The notes: generated by a model not told the origin, from the letters alone. A DNA stretch of 5,815 nucleotides from Oscillospiraceae bacterium (GCA_017399325.1 JAFQDY010000070.1:1-5815), one strand, 5' to 3'. Shown: positions 1 through 5,482, counted from the stretch's first letter. Made by a program: numbers and translations.

Positions 1-366
1 AAATGGCTTATCCGTTTCCAGTTCGCTCACATGGATATTGCAATCTTTGATAAAACCCTGAATTGTTGCAATGTCTTCTGCGGTCAGGCCGGCAAGCACT
101 TCCAACTGCTTTTGCGGCGCATTGGAAATGACACCTGCTGCCACGGCCGCCTCGATTCCGTGCATACCGCCGGTGGCAGGAACAATGACGCTCTTGACAT
201 TCTTTATAATATTGCCGCTTAATTGCAGTTCGATTTTCTCCGGCTGATTGCCCAACGCATCCCGCAAAATGGACGCAGCATAGGCAATGGCGATGGGTTC
301 TGTGCAGCCCATTGCAGGCTTTAACTCATCCCGAAGAATTTCTGTATAAATTTCATGTGTGTTCAT
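1..366 (-). CDS. L-cysteine desulfidase / L-serine dehydratase alpha family protein (UPF0597, CyuA-YhaM type), N-terminal part
   Basis: The minus strand encodes 122 codons starting MNTHEIYTEILRDELKPAMG and running off the window without a stop. Residues 17-30 (PAMGCTEPIAIAYA) match the hallmark N-terminal motif of the UPF0597 / SDH_alpha-like family; Cys21 in GCTEP corresponds to a residue that in the archaeal L-cysteine desulfidase is proposed to bind a [4Fe-4S] cluster. Around residues 63-79 the PATGGMHGIEAAVAAGV stretch is also typical of the family. Members are usually about 420-440 residues, so roughly 30% is present. Known members degrade L-cysteine to pyruvate, ammonia and sulfide, or are annotated as iron-sulfur L-serine ammonia-lyases; which substrate applies here cannot be told from the fragment. 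It is cytosolic (no signal peptide). The ATG is preceded by GGGAG ten bases upstream. It is divergent from the glycerol-1-phosphate dehydrogenase operon. Confidence 0.88.
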   Translation of the reverse strand, partial: MNTHEIYTEILRDELKPAMGCTEPIAIAYAASILRDALGNQPEKIELQLSGNIIKNVKSVIVPATGGMHGIEAAVAAGVISNAPQKQLEVLAGLTAEDIATIQGFIKDCNIHVSELETDKPF

Positions 367-376
367 ATGTGTATAT

Positions 377-381
377 CTCCC
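377..381 (-). promoter_or_regulatory. Ribosome binding site of the CyuA-like gene
   Basis: On the minus strand GGGAG lies ten bases before the ATG at 366, the only suitable start nearby. Immediately upstream on the same strand is CCCTCC, which could pair weakly with it, but the loop would be too short for a strong hairpin. Confidence 0.55.
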
Positions 382-411
382 AGGAGGGTAATGAATGGTA
401 CATCTATGCAT

Positions 412-440
412 TTGACAATTATGAAATAACCCAGTATGAT
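412..440 (+). promoter_or_regulatory. Sigma-70-type promoter for the araM-like / HAD operon
   Basis: A consensus -35 TTGACA (412-417) is followed after 17 bases by TATGAT (435-440), predicting a start near 447 and a leader of about 43 bases before the GTG at 490. It reads away from the CyuA-like gene and overlaps that gene's own promoter. Confidence 0.8.
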
Positions 441-448
441 AATATCAT
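436..448. promoter_or_regulatory. Palindrome over both -10 boxes, possible operator
   Basis: ATGATA-A-TATCAT is a perfect six-base dyad around one central base, covering most of the plus-strand -10 box and the whole minus-strand -10 box. A dimeric regulator bound here would block both divergent promoters. It is AT-rich and short, so it may simply reflect two overlapping -10 sequences. Confidence 0.35.
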
Positions 449-467
449 GAGATAATAGAGAAATCAA
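439..467 (-). promoter_or_regulatory. Sigma-70-type promoter for the CyuA-like gene
   Basis: Reading the minus strand, TTGATT (467-462) and TATTAT (444-439) are separated by exactly 17 bases. This would start transcription near 432 and give a leader of about 65 bases. The -10 box overlaps the -10 box of the opposing plus-strand promoter by two bases. Box match and spacing are seen directly; activity is inferred. Confidence 0.6.
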
Positions 468-476
468 CCGGGCGTT

Positions 477-481
477 GGAGG
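477..481 (+). promoter_or_regulatory. Ribosome binding site that fixes the start of the araM-like gene
   Basis: GGAGG at 477-481 sits eight bases before the GTG at 490 and five bases before the GTG at 487. The in-frame TTG at 475 overlaps this site and so cannot be the start it serves. Confidence 0.75.
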
Positions 482-489
482 AATCAGTG

Positions 490-1803
490 GTGAAACAGTA
501 TTTTAATGATGGAATCTGCCGGTGTGGTAAGGTGCATAGTGCAGCCGTTGACGATGTGATTATTGGAAAAGGCGCGATCGGTCGCCTTATGTTTTTTGTC
601 CAAAAATATGGTACAAAAAAGCCGTTTTTGCTTTCGGATCGCAATACATTTGCGGCAGCAGGGGAGAAAGTATGCCAAATTCTTGACATAAACAACCTGC
701 CATATACAAGTTATTCCTTCCCTGATGAACACCTTGAGCCGGACGAAACGGCAGTTGGTTCAGCAGTTATGCATTTTGATCCGTCCTGTGATCTGATCAT
801 TGGAATCGGTTCCGGCGTGATCAATGATATTGGTAAGATCCTGAGCAACATAACAGGGAAGAAGTATATCATTGTAGCAACTGCGCCGTCTATGGACGGC
901 TACGCATCTGCAACCTCGTCTATGTCTATGGACGGACTGAAGGTTTCATTGAACAGCCGATGCGCGGATGTGATCATCGGCGACACGGATATTTTGAAAA
1001 ACGCGCCCATCCATATGCTGAAATCCGGTCTTGGCGATATGCTAGCCAAATTTGTGAGTATTGCCGAGTGGCGAATTGCCCACATCATAACCGGTGAGTA
1101 CTATTGTGAGCGTGTTGCGCAACTGATTCGCGGCGCTTTAAAAAAGTGCGTGGATAACGCAGACGGTCTGCTGAAACGGGACGAGAAGGCCGTTGAGGCT
1201 GTGTTTGAAGGCCTTGTGATCGGCGGACTTGCAATGGCTTATGCAGGCGTATCCAGACCTGCGTCAGGTGTAGAACATTATTTCTCTCACATTTGGGATA
1301 TGCGTGGGTTGGAGTTTGGAACAAAAGTCGATCTGCACGGTATCCAATGTGCATTGGGCACTTTGCAGGCAGTAAAACTCTATGAGAAAATTAAGAAATA
1401 CACGCCCGATCAAAAACGGGCCGAAGACTATGTTTGCAATTTCTCTTTTGATAATTGGAAGACAGAACTGAAAGACTTTCTTGGCAACAGTGCGAAAACT
1501 ATGATCGCGCAGGAGCAGAAAGAGCAAAAATACGATAAGTCTACGCACCCCGCCCGTTATGCCATAATTGAAAAGAATTGGAGTACGATTCTGAATATTT
1601 TAGAGGAAGAATTGCCCACATACCAACAAATTTCTCAAATTCTGAAAACCATTGGCATTTCACAGGATCTGGCTTCTATCGGCGTGGATAGGGAAACGGC
1701 AAGGCGTACCTTTAAGGCTACAAAGGATATTCGGGATAAGTATGTTCTTTCTCGCCTTGCCTGGGATCTGGGTGTGCTGGACGAACTGTGTGAGGTTTTG
1801 TAA
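490..1803 (+). CDS. araM: sn-glycerol-1-phosphate dehydrogenase (AraM/EgsA family, iron-containing alcohol dehydrogenase superfamily)
   Basis: The 437-residue cytosolic protein probably reduces dihydroxyacetone phosphate to sn-glycerol-1-phosphate with NAD(P)H. The N-terminal half is a Rossmann-type nucleotide domain with GIGSGVINDIGK at 105-116 and the family-typical TAPSMDGYASATSS at 131-144. The helical C-terminal half carries the metal site: Asp183 in GLGDMLAK, His263 in SGVEHYFSH and His283 in VDLHGIQ, all three present with the spacing expected of the family. The PSMDGY and SGVEHxxSH motifs distinguish it from glycerol dehydrogenase (GldA) and place it with Bacillus subtilis AraM, a nickel-dependent enzyme of 394 residues. 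I chose GTG at 490 because of the GGAGG site at 477-481; GTG 487 is the alternative. It is the first gene of an operon with a HAD phosphatase one nucleotide downstream. The symbol denotes the family; a role in arabinose use is not implied. The end product (membrane lipid precursor, stereospecific glycerophosphate or detoxification) is unknown. Confidence 0.9.
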   Translation: MKQYFNDGICRCGKVHSAAVDDVIIGKGAIGRLMFFVQKYGTKKPFLLSDRNTFAAAGEKVCQILDINNLPYTSYSFPDEHLEPDETAVGSAVMHFDPSCDLIIGIGSGVINDIGKILSNITGKKYIIVATAPSMDGYASATSSMSMDGLKVSLNSRCADVIIGDTDILKNAPIHMLKSGLGDMLAKFVSIAEWRIAHIITGEYYCERVAQLIRGALKKCVDNADGLLKRDEKAVEAVFEGLVIGGLAMAYAGVSRPASGVEHYFSHIWDMRGLEFGTKVDLHGIQCALGTLQAVKLYEKIKKYTPDQKRAEDYVCNFSFDNWKTELKDFLGNSAKTMIAQEQKEQKYDKSTHPARYAIIEKNWSTILNILEEELPTYQQISQILKTIGISQDLASIGVDRETARRTFKATKDIRDKYVLSRLAWDLGVLDELCEVL

Positions 1804-1804
1804 T

Positions 1805-2608
1805 ATGGATCAAAAGGAATTGCTTCGCAGCAAAAAATTATTTCTGTTTGATATGGACGGCACACTGTATTTGGGAAACCGTCTGTATGACTTTACAAAT
1901 GAACTGCTGCGGACTATCAAAAACACAGGTCGCCGCTACCTGTTTATGACGAACAATTCGTCTAAAAGTGTGGAAGATTACATTAAGAAACTGGAGAAAC
2001 TCGGAATCGCGGCCACAAGGGACGATTTTATCACTTCTTCTCAGGCAACGGCTCATTACCTAAAATTGCATCACCCTGATGCGCGCCTGTATGTCTGTGG
2101 TACAATGTCACTGAAAAGGGAATTGGAGCGCGAGGGCTTTACGGTTACAGAAAACCTGAGCGATGTGGATTGCATTGTGATGGGCTTTGATACGGAACTG
2201 ACATTCCGGAAACTGGAAGATGTGAGCCGATTATTGCTGACACGGGAGAATATTCCCTATATCGCAACAAACCCCGACTATGTTTGCCCCACAGAATTTG
2301 GCAGTGTTCCCGATTGCGGCAGTGTGTGTGACATGATCTTCAACGCAACAGGGAAGCGCCCTGTTGTGATCGGAAAACCCAGCCCTTTGATGCCGAAACT
2401 TGCTATGGCGAAGTGGGGATATGCAGCCGAGGAAACTGCCGTTGTTGGAGACAGGATCTATACAGATATAAAATCTGCTCTGAATGCAGGTGTTACGGGA
2501 ATTTTGGTTTTAAGCGGTGAAACAACCTCCGAAATGCTGGAAAAATCCGGTGATAAGCCCCATATTGTTCTGCAAAATGCATCATTTATCACCGATGCAA
2601 TTGGATAA
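1805..2608 (+). CDS. HAD-IIA family phosphatase (NagD / AraL-like)
   Basis: This 267-residue cytosolic protein has every catalytic motif of the haloacid dehalogenase phosphatases: motif I DMDGTLY with nucleophile Asp16 and acid/base Asp18; motif II TNNSS with Thr49; motif III GKPSP with Lys191; motif IV GDRIYTD with Asp216 and Asp221 for magnesium. Between motifs II and III lies a C2-type cap with MGFDTELTFRKLE and IATNPDYVCPTEFG (about 125-170), typical of subclass IIA (NagD, AraL, p-nitrophenylphosphatase, phosphoglycolate phosphatase). Length is normal for the family. ATG 1805 follows the upstream stop by one base and has GAGG at 1792-1795 inside the preceding gene, so translation is probably coupled; the open frame reaches upstream, but that part overlaps the dehydrogenase in another frame. 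The partner gene suggests the substrate is glycerol-1-phosphate or a related small phosphate ester, but HAD-IIA enzymes are promiscuous and this is inference. Confidence 0.92.
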   Translation: MDQKELLRSKKLFLFDMDGTLYLGNRLYDFTNELLRTIKNTGRRYLFMTNNSSKSVEDYIKKLEKLGIAATRDDFITSSQATAHYLKLHHPDARLYVCGTMSLKRELEREGFTVTENLSDVDCIVMGFDTELTFRKLEDVSRLLLTRENIPYIATNPDYVCPTEFGSVPDCGSVCDMIFNATGKRPVVIGKPSPLMPKLAMAKWGYAAEETAVVGDRIYTDIKSALNAGVTGILVLSGETTSEMLEKSGDKPHIVLQNASFITDAIG

Positions 2609-2654
2609 AACGCCCAAATAAGTTGAAAATAAAGAGAATTATACCAGTTTTCTA

Positions 2655-2688
2655 TTGAATTTTACTTGCAAATGTTGTATGGTATATG
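2655..2688 (+). promoter_or_regulatory. Candidate promoter of the surface protein gene
   Basis: Two overlapping solutions are visible: TTGAAT (2655-2660) with a 17-base spacer to TATGGT (2678-2683), or TTTACT (2661-2666) with a 16-base spacer to TATATG (2683-2688). Both match consensus only partly. Position, 25-60 bases before the ribosome site, is appropriate. Confidence 0.4.
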
Positions 2689-2699
2689 TGAGATATCAT

Positions 2700-2706
2700 A
2701 AGGAGG
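2700..2706 (+). promoter_or_regulatory. Strong ribosome binding site of the surface protein gene
   Basis: AAGGAGG is a full anti-16S match seven bases before ATG 2714, which fixes this start and suggests high expression. Confidence 0.85.
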
Positions 2707-2713
2707 GATCATT

Positions 2714-5014
2714 ATGAAGAAGTTTTTAGGCATTATGCTTGTGCTTGCGCTTGCTTTGTCAGGTGTTCTCATCACATCTGCGGTTACGCTCACAAGCAGC
2801 AGCGATATTGCATCTCTGTTCCCGGAAGGTTCTGTTTCTGTTGAGGGAAATACCATCACCCTTTTGCGGGATATCAATGCCCTTGCTGAAGGCGTAGAAC
2901 CCGATCCGGAGTATCTGCCCTATGATGAGGCAATTGTCTTTGATGGTGGCACACATGTTTTGGACATGAATGGCCACGGCCTTTATACACAAATGGCAGA
3001 TTATGATTATGGCTTTATCGTGAAAAACGGTGCCAATGTGACCATTCAGAATTCTAATGACGCATTCCCCAGTTTGGGCGGCAGCATTATGGTAGAAGAG
3101 GGCGCAACATTGACCCTGGATAGCCTTTTTGTGGACGGCGATTTCTACAATTACGGCACGGCTACTTTGAATGAGACCGGCATTGGCTATTTCCCCACCA
3201 ATAGCGGAACATTGACCATCAACGGCGGTTACTGCAACGGCGGTCTCTATACCGACGGCGGAAAGGTATACATAAACGGCGGCGATTTTAACGGCATTGC
3301 CCAAGAGGGCGGCGAGATGTATATCACCGATTGCGTAACCTCGTCCGGCACAGGCGGCTTGTATATTAACGGTGATTTTGCAGAAAAGACGGTCATTTCC
3401 GGCGGCATCTATAATCCCTGCTATTGGGAGGATGAGCCTGATATGTACACCGAGGCAGTTATGATTGGAATTACTGCGCCTGCAGGCACTGTCTTTGAGG
3501 CAGACTATATTGAGCAGTATGTTGCTGACGGTTATCGTGTCATTTATGACGGATTTGAATTCCGCGATGTTGGTATTGACGATGCAACCGGCAATCTGAA
3601 TTATTGCCTGTTCTACCGTAGTGTTAAGGTCGTTCCCACACCGGAGAAATACTCCGATGTGATGAAGAAAATTACGACAACCGAAACTTGGACTGTTTGC
3701 GCGGATGCGCCTGAGGATAGCGGCGATTCCGAGTTCCTGCTTTCTGCTATCGCCAAAAGTCTCGTGAAGGACAATCAATACGAAGTATGGGCCTATTGCA
3801 ATGAAGAGCCCTTCAACCCTAACCGAGCAATGATCTCTCTAACGGATCGGAATACCGGAACAGAAGAGATCTATTATGTGGATGTAAAGTATACCCAGCC
3901 TGATGCGGAAATCAAGAAGAATGTGGATGCTATGGTGAAGAGGATGAAAGACGCCTCCACTGACGAATGGAAATTCTACATTTTGGATGACCTGTACTTA
4001 GTTAATTATGCAGCAACGGTTGCAAAAACCGGTGTGGATGACCCCGGCACGGCCCTGAACTTTGCAAAGGAGTTTCTGGACGATGTTGGCGGCGGTAAGT
4101 TTACCTTCGGAATTGACACACGCTTAGGCAGTGGCGGCGGTATATTCTACAGCGAGGCCGGCGGACATATGATCGTTATGTATGACGGCGATGTTTATGC
4201 GACTACTGAGGGCGGTATTGCCTATAAGTTTATGCTCTATGTACCGGCTGACACGGCTAACACCCCGGAAGCTTATATGGCAGCGGCGCAAAAGAGAATT
4301 GATGATTACTTTGGAGCAGACAGCGGCATTTCTCTTGCTGTAGGCGGCTTGTTCAGCGAACTTGATCCGGAACTTATGGAATATGCCGAAGAATATATTG
4401 ACTTTACCAATGCCGGCGATAGTTTTTACATGCTGAAGGTCGGTGAGGTTGAGTGTCCTTTTGTGATCGCCAAATCGGAAAGCGCTGAGAACTTTACCGA
4501 ACCGTCCTATAAGGGTGGCGATCTGATGAGCAAGATCGAAATTACTACTACCGATAAATCTGTGCCTTTGGATACGGAAGTAATGGTAGAGGAAGTCAAG
4601 AACGACGCCATTAAGAATGCAGTTGGCACAGACACCTATGCGGCCTATGACATTACGCTCTATTCCGGCACTTTGGGCGCAAATATCACCAAACTGGATA
4701 AGGGTGTGTTTACTGTAAAACTTCCTATTCCTGCAGAATTGGCAGACAAGGATCTTACTGTGTTTTATGTGCCCGATGAGGGAGAGCCTGAAGAGCACGC
4801 AGTCATCACTACCGATGACGGATATGTTATCTTTGATACGGATCACTTTAGTACTTATGTGCTGACAGAGGTTAAGGCAGATACGGATTCCGGCATCTCT
4901 TCTCCGCAAACCGCAGACAGCAGCAATATGTTCCTTTGGAGCGCTGTTATGGTTGTTGCTGCAGCAGGTTTTGTTTCGGTGATGATTTGTGATAAAAAAA
5001 GAAAAACAGCATAA
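2714..5014 (+). CDS. Secreted, probably wall-anchored surface protein with beta-helix-like N-terminal region and variant sorting signal
   Basis: The 766-residue protein begins with a Sec signal peptide (Lys2-Lys3, hydrophobic 4-20, likely cut after TSA at 21-23). Residues about 40-250 read like a right-handed beta-helix surface region: ITLLRDI, then VLDMNGHGL at 82-90, then short Gly/Asn/Asp-rich strand repeats such as TLTINGGYCNGG and KVYINGGDFNG. Residues about 308-600 match nothing I recognise; they contain a charged helical part and a beta-rich, glycine-rich part. Residues about 605-720 form a module ending FDTDHFSTYVL, of a kind often seen just before the anchor in clostridial surface proteins. 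The C-terminus is a sorting-signal arrangement: SPQTAD at 730-735, membrane segment 739-758, then CDKKRKTA. SPxTG-type motifs are known substrates of class B-like sortases in Clostridioides difficile; here Gly is replaced by Ala. No sortase or enzyme active site is visible. Adhesion or glycan binding is a guess. It is a single-gene unit with its own terminator. Confidence 0.85.
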   Translation: MKKFLGIMLVLALALSGVLITSAVTLTSSSDIASLFPEGSVSVEGNTITLLRDINALAEGVEPDPEYLPYDEAIVFDGGTHVLDMNGHGLYTQMADYDYGFIVKNGANVTIQNSNDAFPSLGGSIMVEEGATLTLDSLFVDGDFYNYGTATLNETGIGYFPTNSGTLTINGGYCNGGLYTDGGKVYINGGDFNGIAQEGGEMYITDCVTSSGTGGLYINGDFAEKTVISGGIYNPCYWEDEPDMYTEAVMIGITAPAGTVFEADYIEQYVADGYRVIYDGFEFRDVGIDDATGNLNYCLFYRSVKVVPTPEKYSDVMKKITTTETWTVCADAPEDSGDSEFLLSAIAKSLVKDNQYEVWAYCNEEPFNPNRAMISLTDRNTGTEEIYYVDVKYTQPDAEIKKNVDAMVKRMKDASTDEWKFYILDDLYLVNYAATVAKTGVDDPGTALNFAKEFLDDVGGGKFTFGIDTRLGSGGGIFYSEAGGHMIVMYDGDVYATTEGGIAYKFMLYVPADTANTPEAYMAAAQKRIDDYFGADSGISLAVGGLFSELDPELMEYAEEYIDFTNAGDSFYMLKVGEVECPFVIAKSESAENFTEPSYKGGDLMSKIEITTTDKSVPLDTEVMVEEVKNDAIKNAVGTDTYAAYDITLYSGTLGANITKLDKGVFTVKLPIPAELADKDLTVFYVPDEGEPEEHAVITTDDGYVIFDTDHFSTYVLTEVKADTDSGISSPQTADSSNMFLWSAVMVVAAAGFVSVMICDKKRKTA

Positions 5015-5030
5015 TACAGCGCAATGATTT

Positions 5031-5064
5031 AAATAACCGGGTGCCGTTGGCATCCGGTTATTTT
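5031..5064 (+). terminator. Rho-independent terminator of the surface protein gene
   Basis: The 14-base arms 5032-5045 (beginning AATAACCGG) and 5049-5062 (ending CCGGTTATT) pair fully except for one G-U wobble, with a three-base loop (GTT) and TTTT at the 3' side. It lies 17 bases after the stop codon. The T run is short, but the stem is long and GC-rich in the middle. Confidence 0.85.
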
Positions 5065-5089
5065 GCGGTTTAAATGTGGAAAAAATCAA

Positions 5090-5118
5090 TTGACAAAACC
5101 TTACATAGGGGTTATAAT
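5090..5118 (+). promoter_or_regulatory. Consensus promoter of tRNA-Leu
   Basis: TTGACA (5090-5095), a 17-base spacer and TATAAT (5113-5118) form a perfect sigma-70/sigma-A consensus. The predicted start near 5125 leaves only about four extra bases before the mature tRNA 5' end at 5129. This is what one expects for a strongly expressed single stable-RNA gene. Confidence 0.92.
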
Positions 5119-5128
5119 ACACAGGCAC

Positions 5129-5211
5129 GCGAGAGTGTTGGAATGGTAGACAAGCACGTTTGAGGTGCGTGTGGTTACGCCGTGTGGGTTCGAGTCCCAT
5201 CTCTCGCACCA
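5129..5211 (+). tRNA. tRNA-Leu, anticodon GAG
   Basis: The acceptor stem is GCGAGAG (5129-5135) with CTCTCGC (5201-5207), followed by A5208 and an encoded CCA (5209-5211). The anticodon stem CACGT (5155-5159) pairs with GCGTG (5167-5171) and includes one U-G pair; the loop TTGAGGT (5160-5166) places GAG at 5162-5164, which reads CUC/CUU leucine codons. A short extra arm (5172-5183, GG-TTACG-CC) fits a class II tRNA, and the T arm is GTGGG / TTCGAGT / CCCAT (5184-5200). It stands alone between its own promoter and terminator. Antisense translation gives a string beginning MGLEPTRRNHTH, a spurious ORF pattern produced by tRNA genes. Confidence 0.96.
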
Positions 5212-5249
5212 AAAAAGAGAGCATCCTTTTGGATGCTCTCTTTTTTGGT
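5208..5249 (+). terminator. Terminator of tRNA-Leu, fused to the CCA end
   Basis: A perfect inverted repeat with 19-base arms (5208-5226 and 5231-5249) around a TTTT loop. The core stem GAGAGCATCC / GGATGCTCTC is followed by six T, a classic Rho-independent terminator. The outer pairs extend through the A run and into the encoded ACCA end of the tRNA, matched by GGT at 5247-5249. The palindrome is symmetrical, so it could also terminate minus-strand transcription. Confidence 0.93.
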
Positions 5250-5294
5250 ATGCCATTTGCAGAGATGGGACTCGAAAGACCGTCAAGAAAACTG
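5214..5294 (+). repeat. Terminator/inverted-tRNA repeat unit, copy 1
   Basis: This 81-base unit comprises the terminator hairpin, GGTATGCCA, a 16-base inverted tRNA T-arm copy, and AGACCGTCAAGAAAACTG. It matches copy 2 (5363-5443) at 77 of 81 positions with no gaps, at an offset of 149 bases. It is non-coding. Confidence 0.9.
5261..5276 (-). repeat. Inverted copy of the tRNA-Leu 3' end (copy 1)
   Basis: AGAGATGGGACTCGAA is the exact reverse complement of tRNA positions 5189-5204 (T loop, 3' strand of the T stem and the first four acceptor bases). On the minus strand the order T arm, partial acceptor, ACCA, terminator is kept, but 'CGC' before ACCA is replaced by an 11-base sequence and no 5' half of a tRNA is present. 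Confidence 0.85.
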
Positions 5295-5340
5295 TCCGGT
5301 GGACAGTTATTAGGCCGTGGGAGAGTCCCGGGCGAAGCCC
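5290..5340. repeat. Three consecutive short hairpins inside the repeat region
   Basis: AACTGTCC-GGT-GGACAGTT (5290-5308), GGGA-GAG-TCCC (5319-5329) and GGGC-GAA-GCCC (5330-5340) are all perfect. They occur only after copy 1; the sequence after copy 2 is different. They could be part of a dispersed intergenic repeat or a small structured RNA. No promoter or ORF for them is seen. Confidence 0.6.
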
Positions 5341-5362
5341 AACAGAATACAGCGATTTGAAT

Positions 5363-5443
5363 AAAGAGAGCATCCTTTTGGATGCTCTCTTTTTTGGTAT
5401 GCCACTTACAGAGATGGGACTCGAAAGACCGTTTAGAAAACTG
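5363..5443 (+). repeat. Terminator/inverted-tRNA repeat unit, copy 2
   Basis: Second copy of the 81-base unit. It differs from copy 1 at four positions: two in the linker after GGTATGCCA and two in the GACCGTNNAG part. It contains a complete second terminator hairpin (GAGAGCATCC-TTTT-GGATGCTCTC followed by TTTTTT, 5366-5395) although no gene ends immediately before it. Confidence 0.9.
5410..5425 (-). repeat. Inverted copy of the tRNA-Leu 3' end (copy 2)
   Basis: The same 16 bases as in copy 1, again an exact reverse complement of tRNA positions 5189-5204, with unchanged sequence although the flanking linker has diverged. Confidence 0.85.
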
Positions 5444-5482
5444 GAACTGTCTCGCAGCGAAGGCTTCATTTGGCGTATAGAA

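Larger units (their letters stand above)
2609..2713. other. Intergenic stretch between the HAD gene and the surface protein gene
   Basis: I see no convincing hairpin terminator after the HAD stop codon: the AT-rich stretch 2609-2660 lacks a GC stem with a T run. Read-through from the upstream operon into the surface protein gene therefore cannot be excluded, although a separate promoter is likely. Confidence 0.5.

Noticed and set aside
382..415. Leader peptide: AGGAGG at 382-387 with ATG 395 and a six-codon frame on the plus strand
   Set aside because: It lies upstream of the predicted plus-strand transcription start, so it would not be in that mRNA. The match is probably fortuitous.
490..1803. 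Glycerol dehydrogenase (GldA) for the first operon gene
   Set aside because: The same superfamily, but the TAPSMDGY motif and the SGVEHxxSH context are those of glycerol-1-phosphate dehydrogenases.
1652..1804. Upstream extension of the HAD protein by 51 codons
   Set aside because: That part is within the dehydrogenase coding sequence in another frame. The HAD family start, the ribosome site and the motif I position all fit ATG 1805.
2759..3778. Minus-strand open frame of 339 codons
   Set aside because: It lies entirely antisense to the signal-peptide-bearing surface protein, has no ribosome site or recognisable domain, and its composition is that of a reverse-strand shadow.
4124..5224. Long minus-strand open frame (366 codons) whose start reads MLSFLVREMGLEPTRRNHTH
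   Set aside because: It is antisense to the surface protein and its start is the reverse strand of tRNA-Leu and its terminator. The MGLEPTRR pattern is a well-known artefact of translating tRNA genes.
5261..5425. Second or third tRNA gene on the minus strand
   Set aside because: Only the T-arm and a broken acceptor are present; there is no D arm, anticodon arm or matching 5' acceptor strand.
5189..5425. attL/attR of an integrated element at the tRNA 3' end
   Set aside because: Integration would leave a direct repeat of the tRNA end flanking cargo such as an integrase. Here the copies are inverted, close together and enclose no gene.
5214..5443. Minimal CRISPR array
   Set aside because: There are only two copies, the repeat is 81 bases and contains a terminator, and the copies have diverged at four positions; no cas gene is present.
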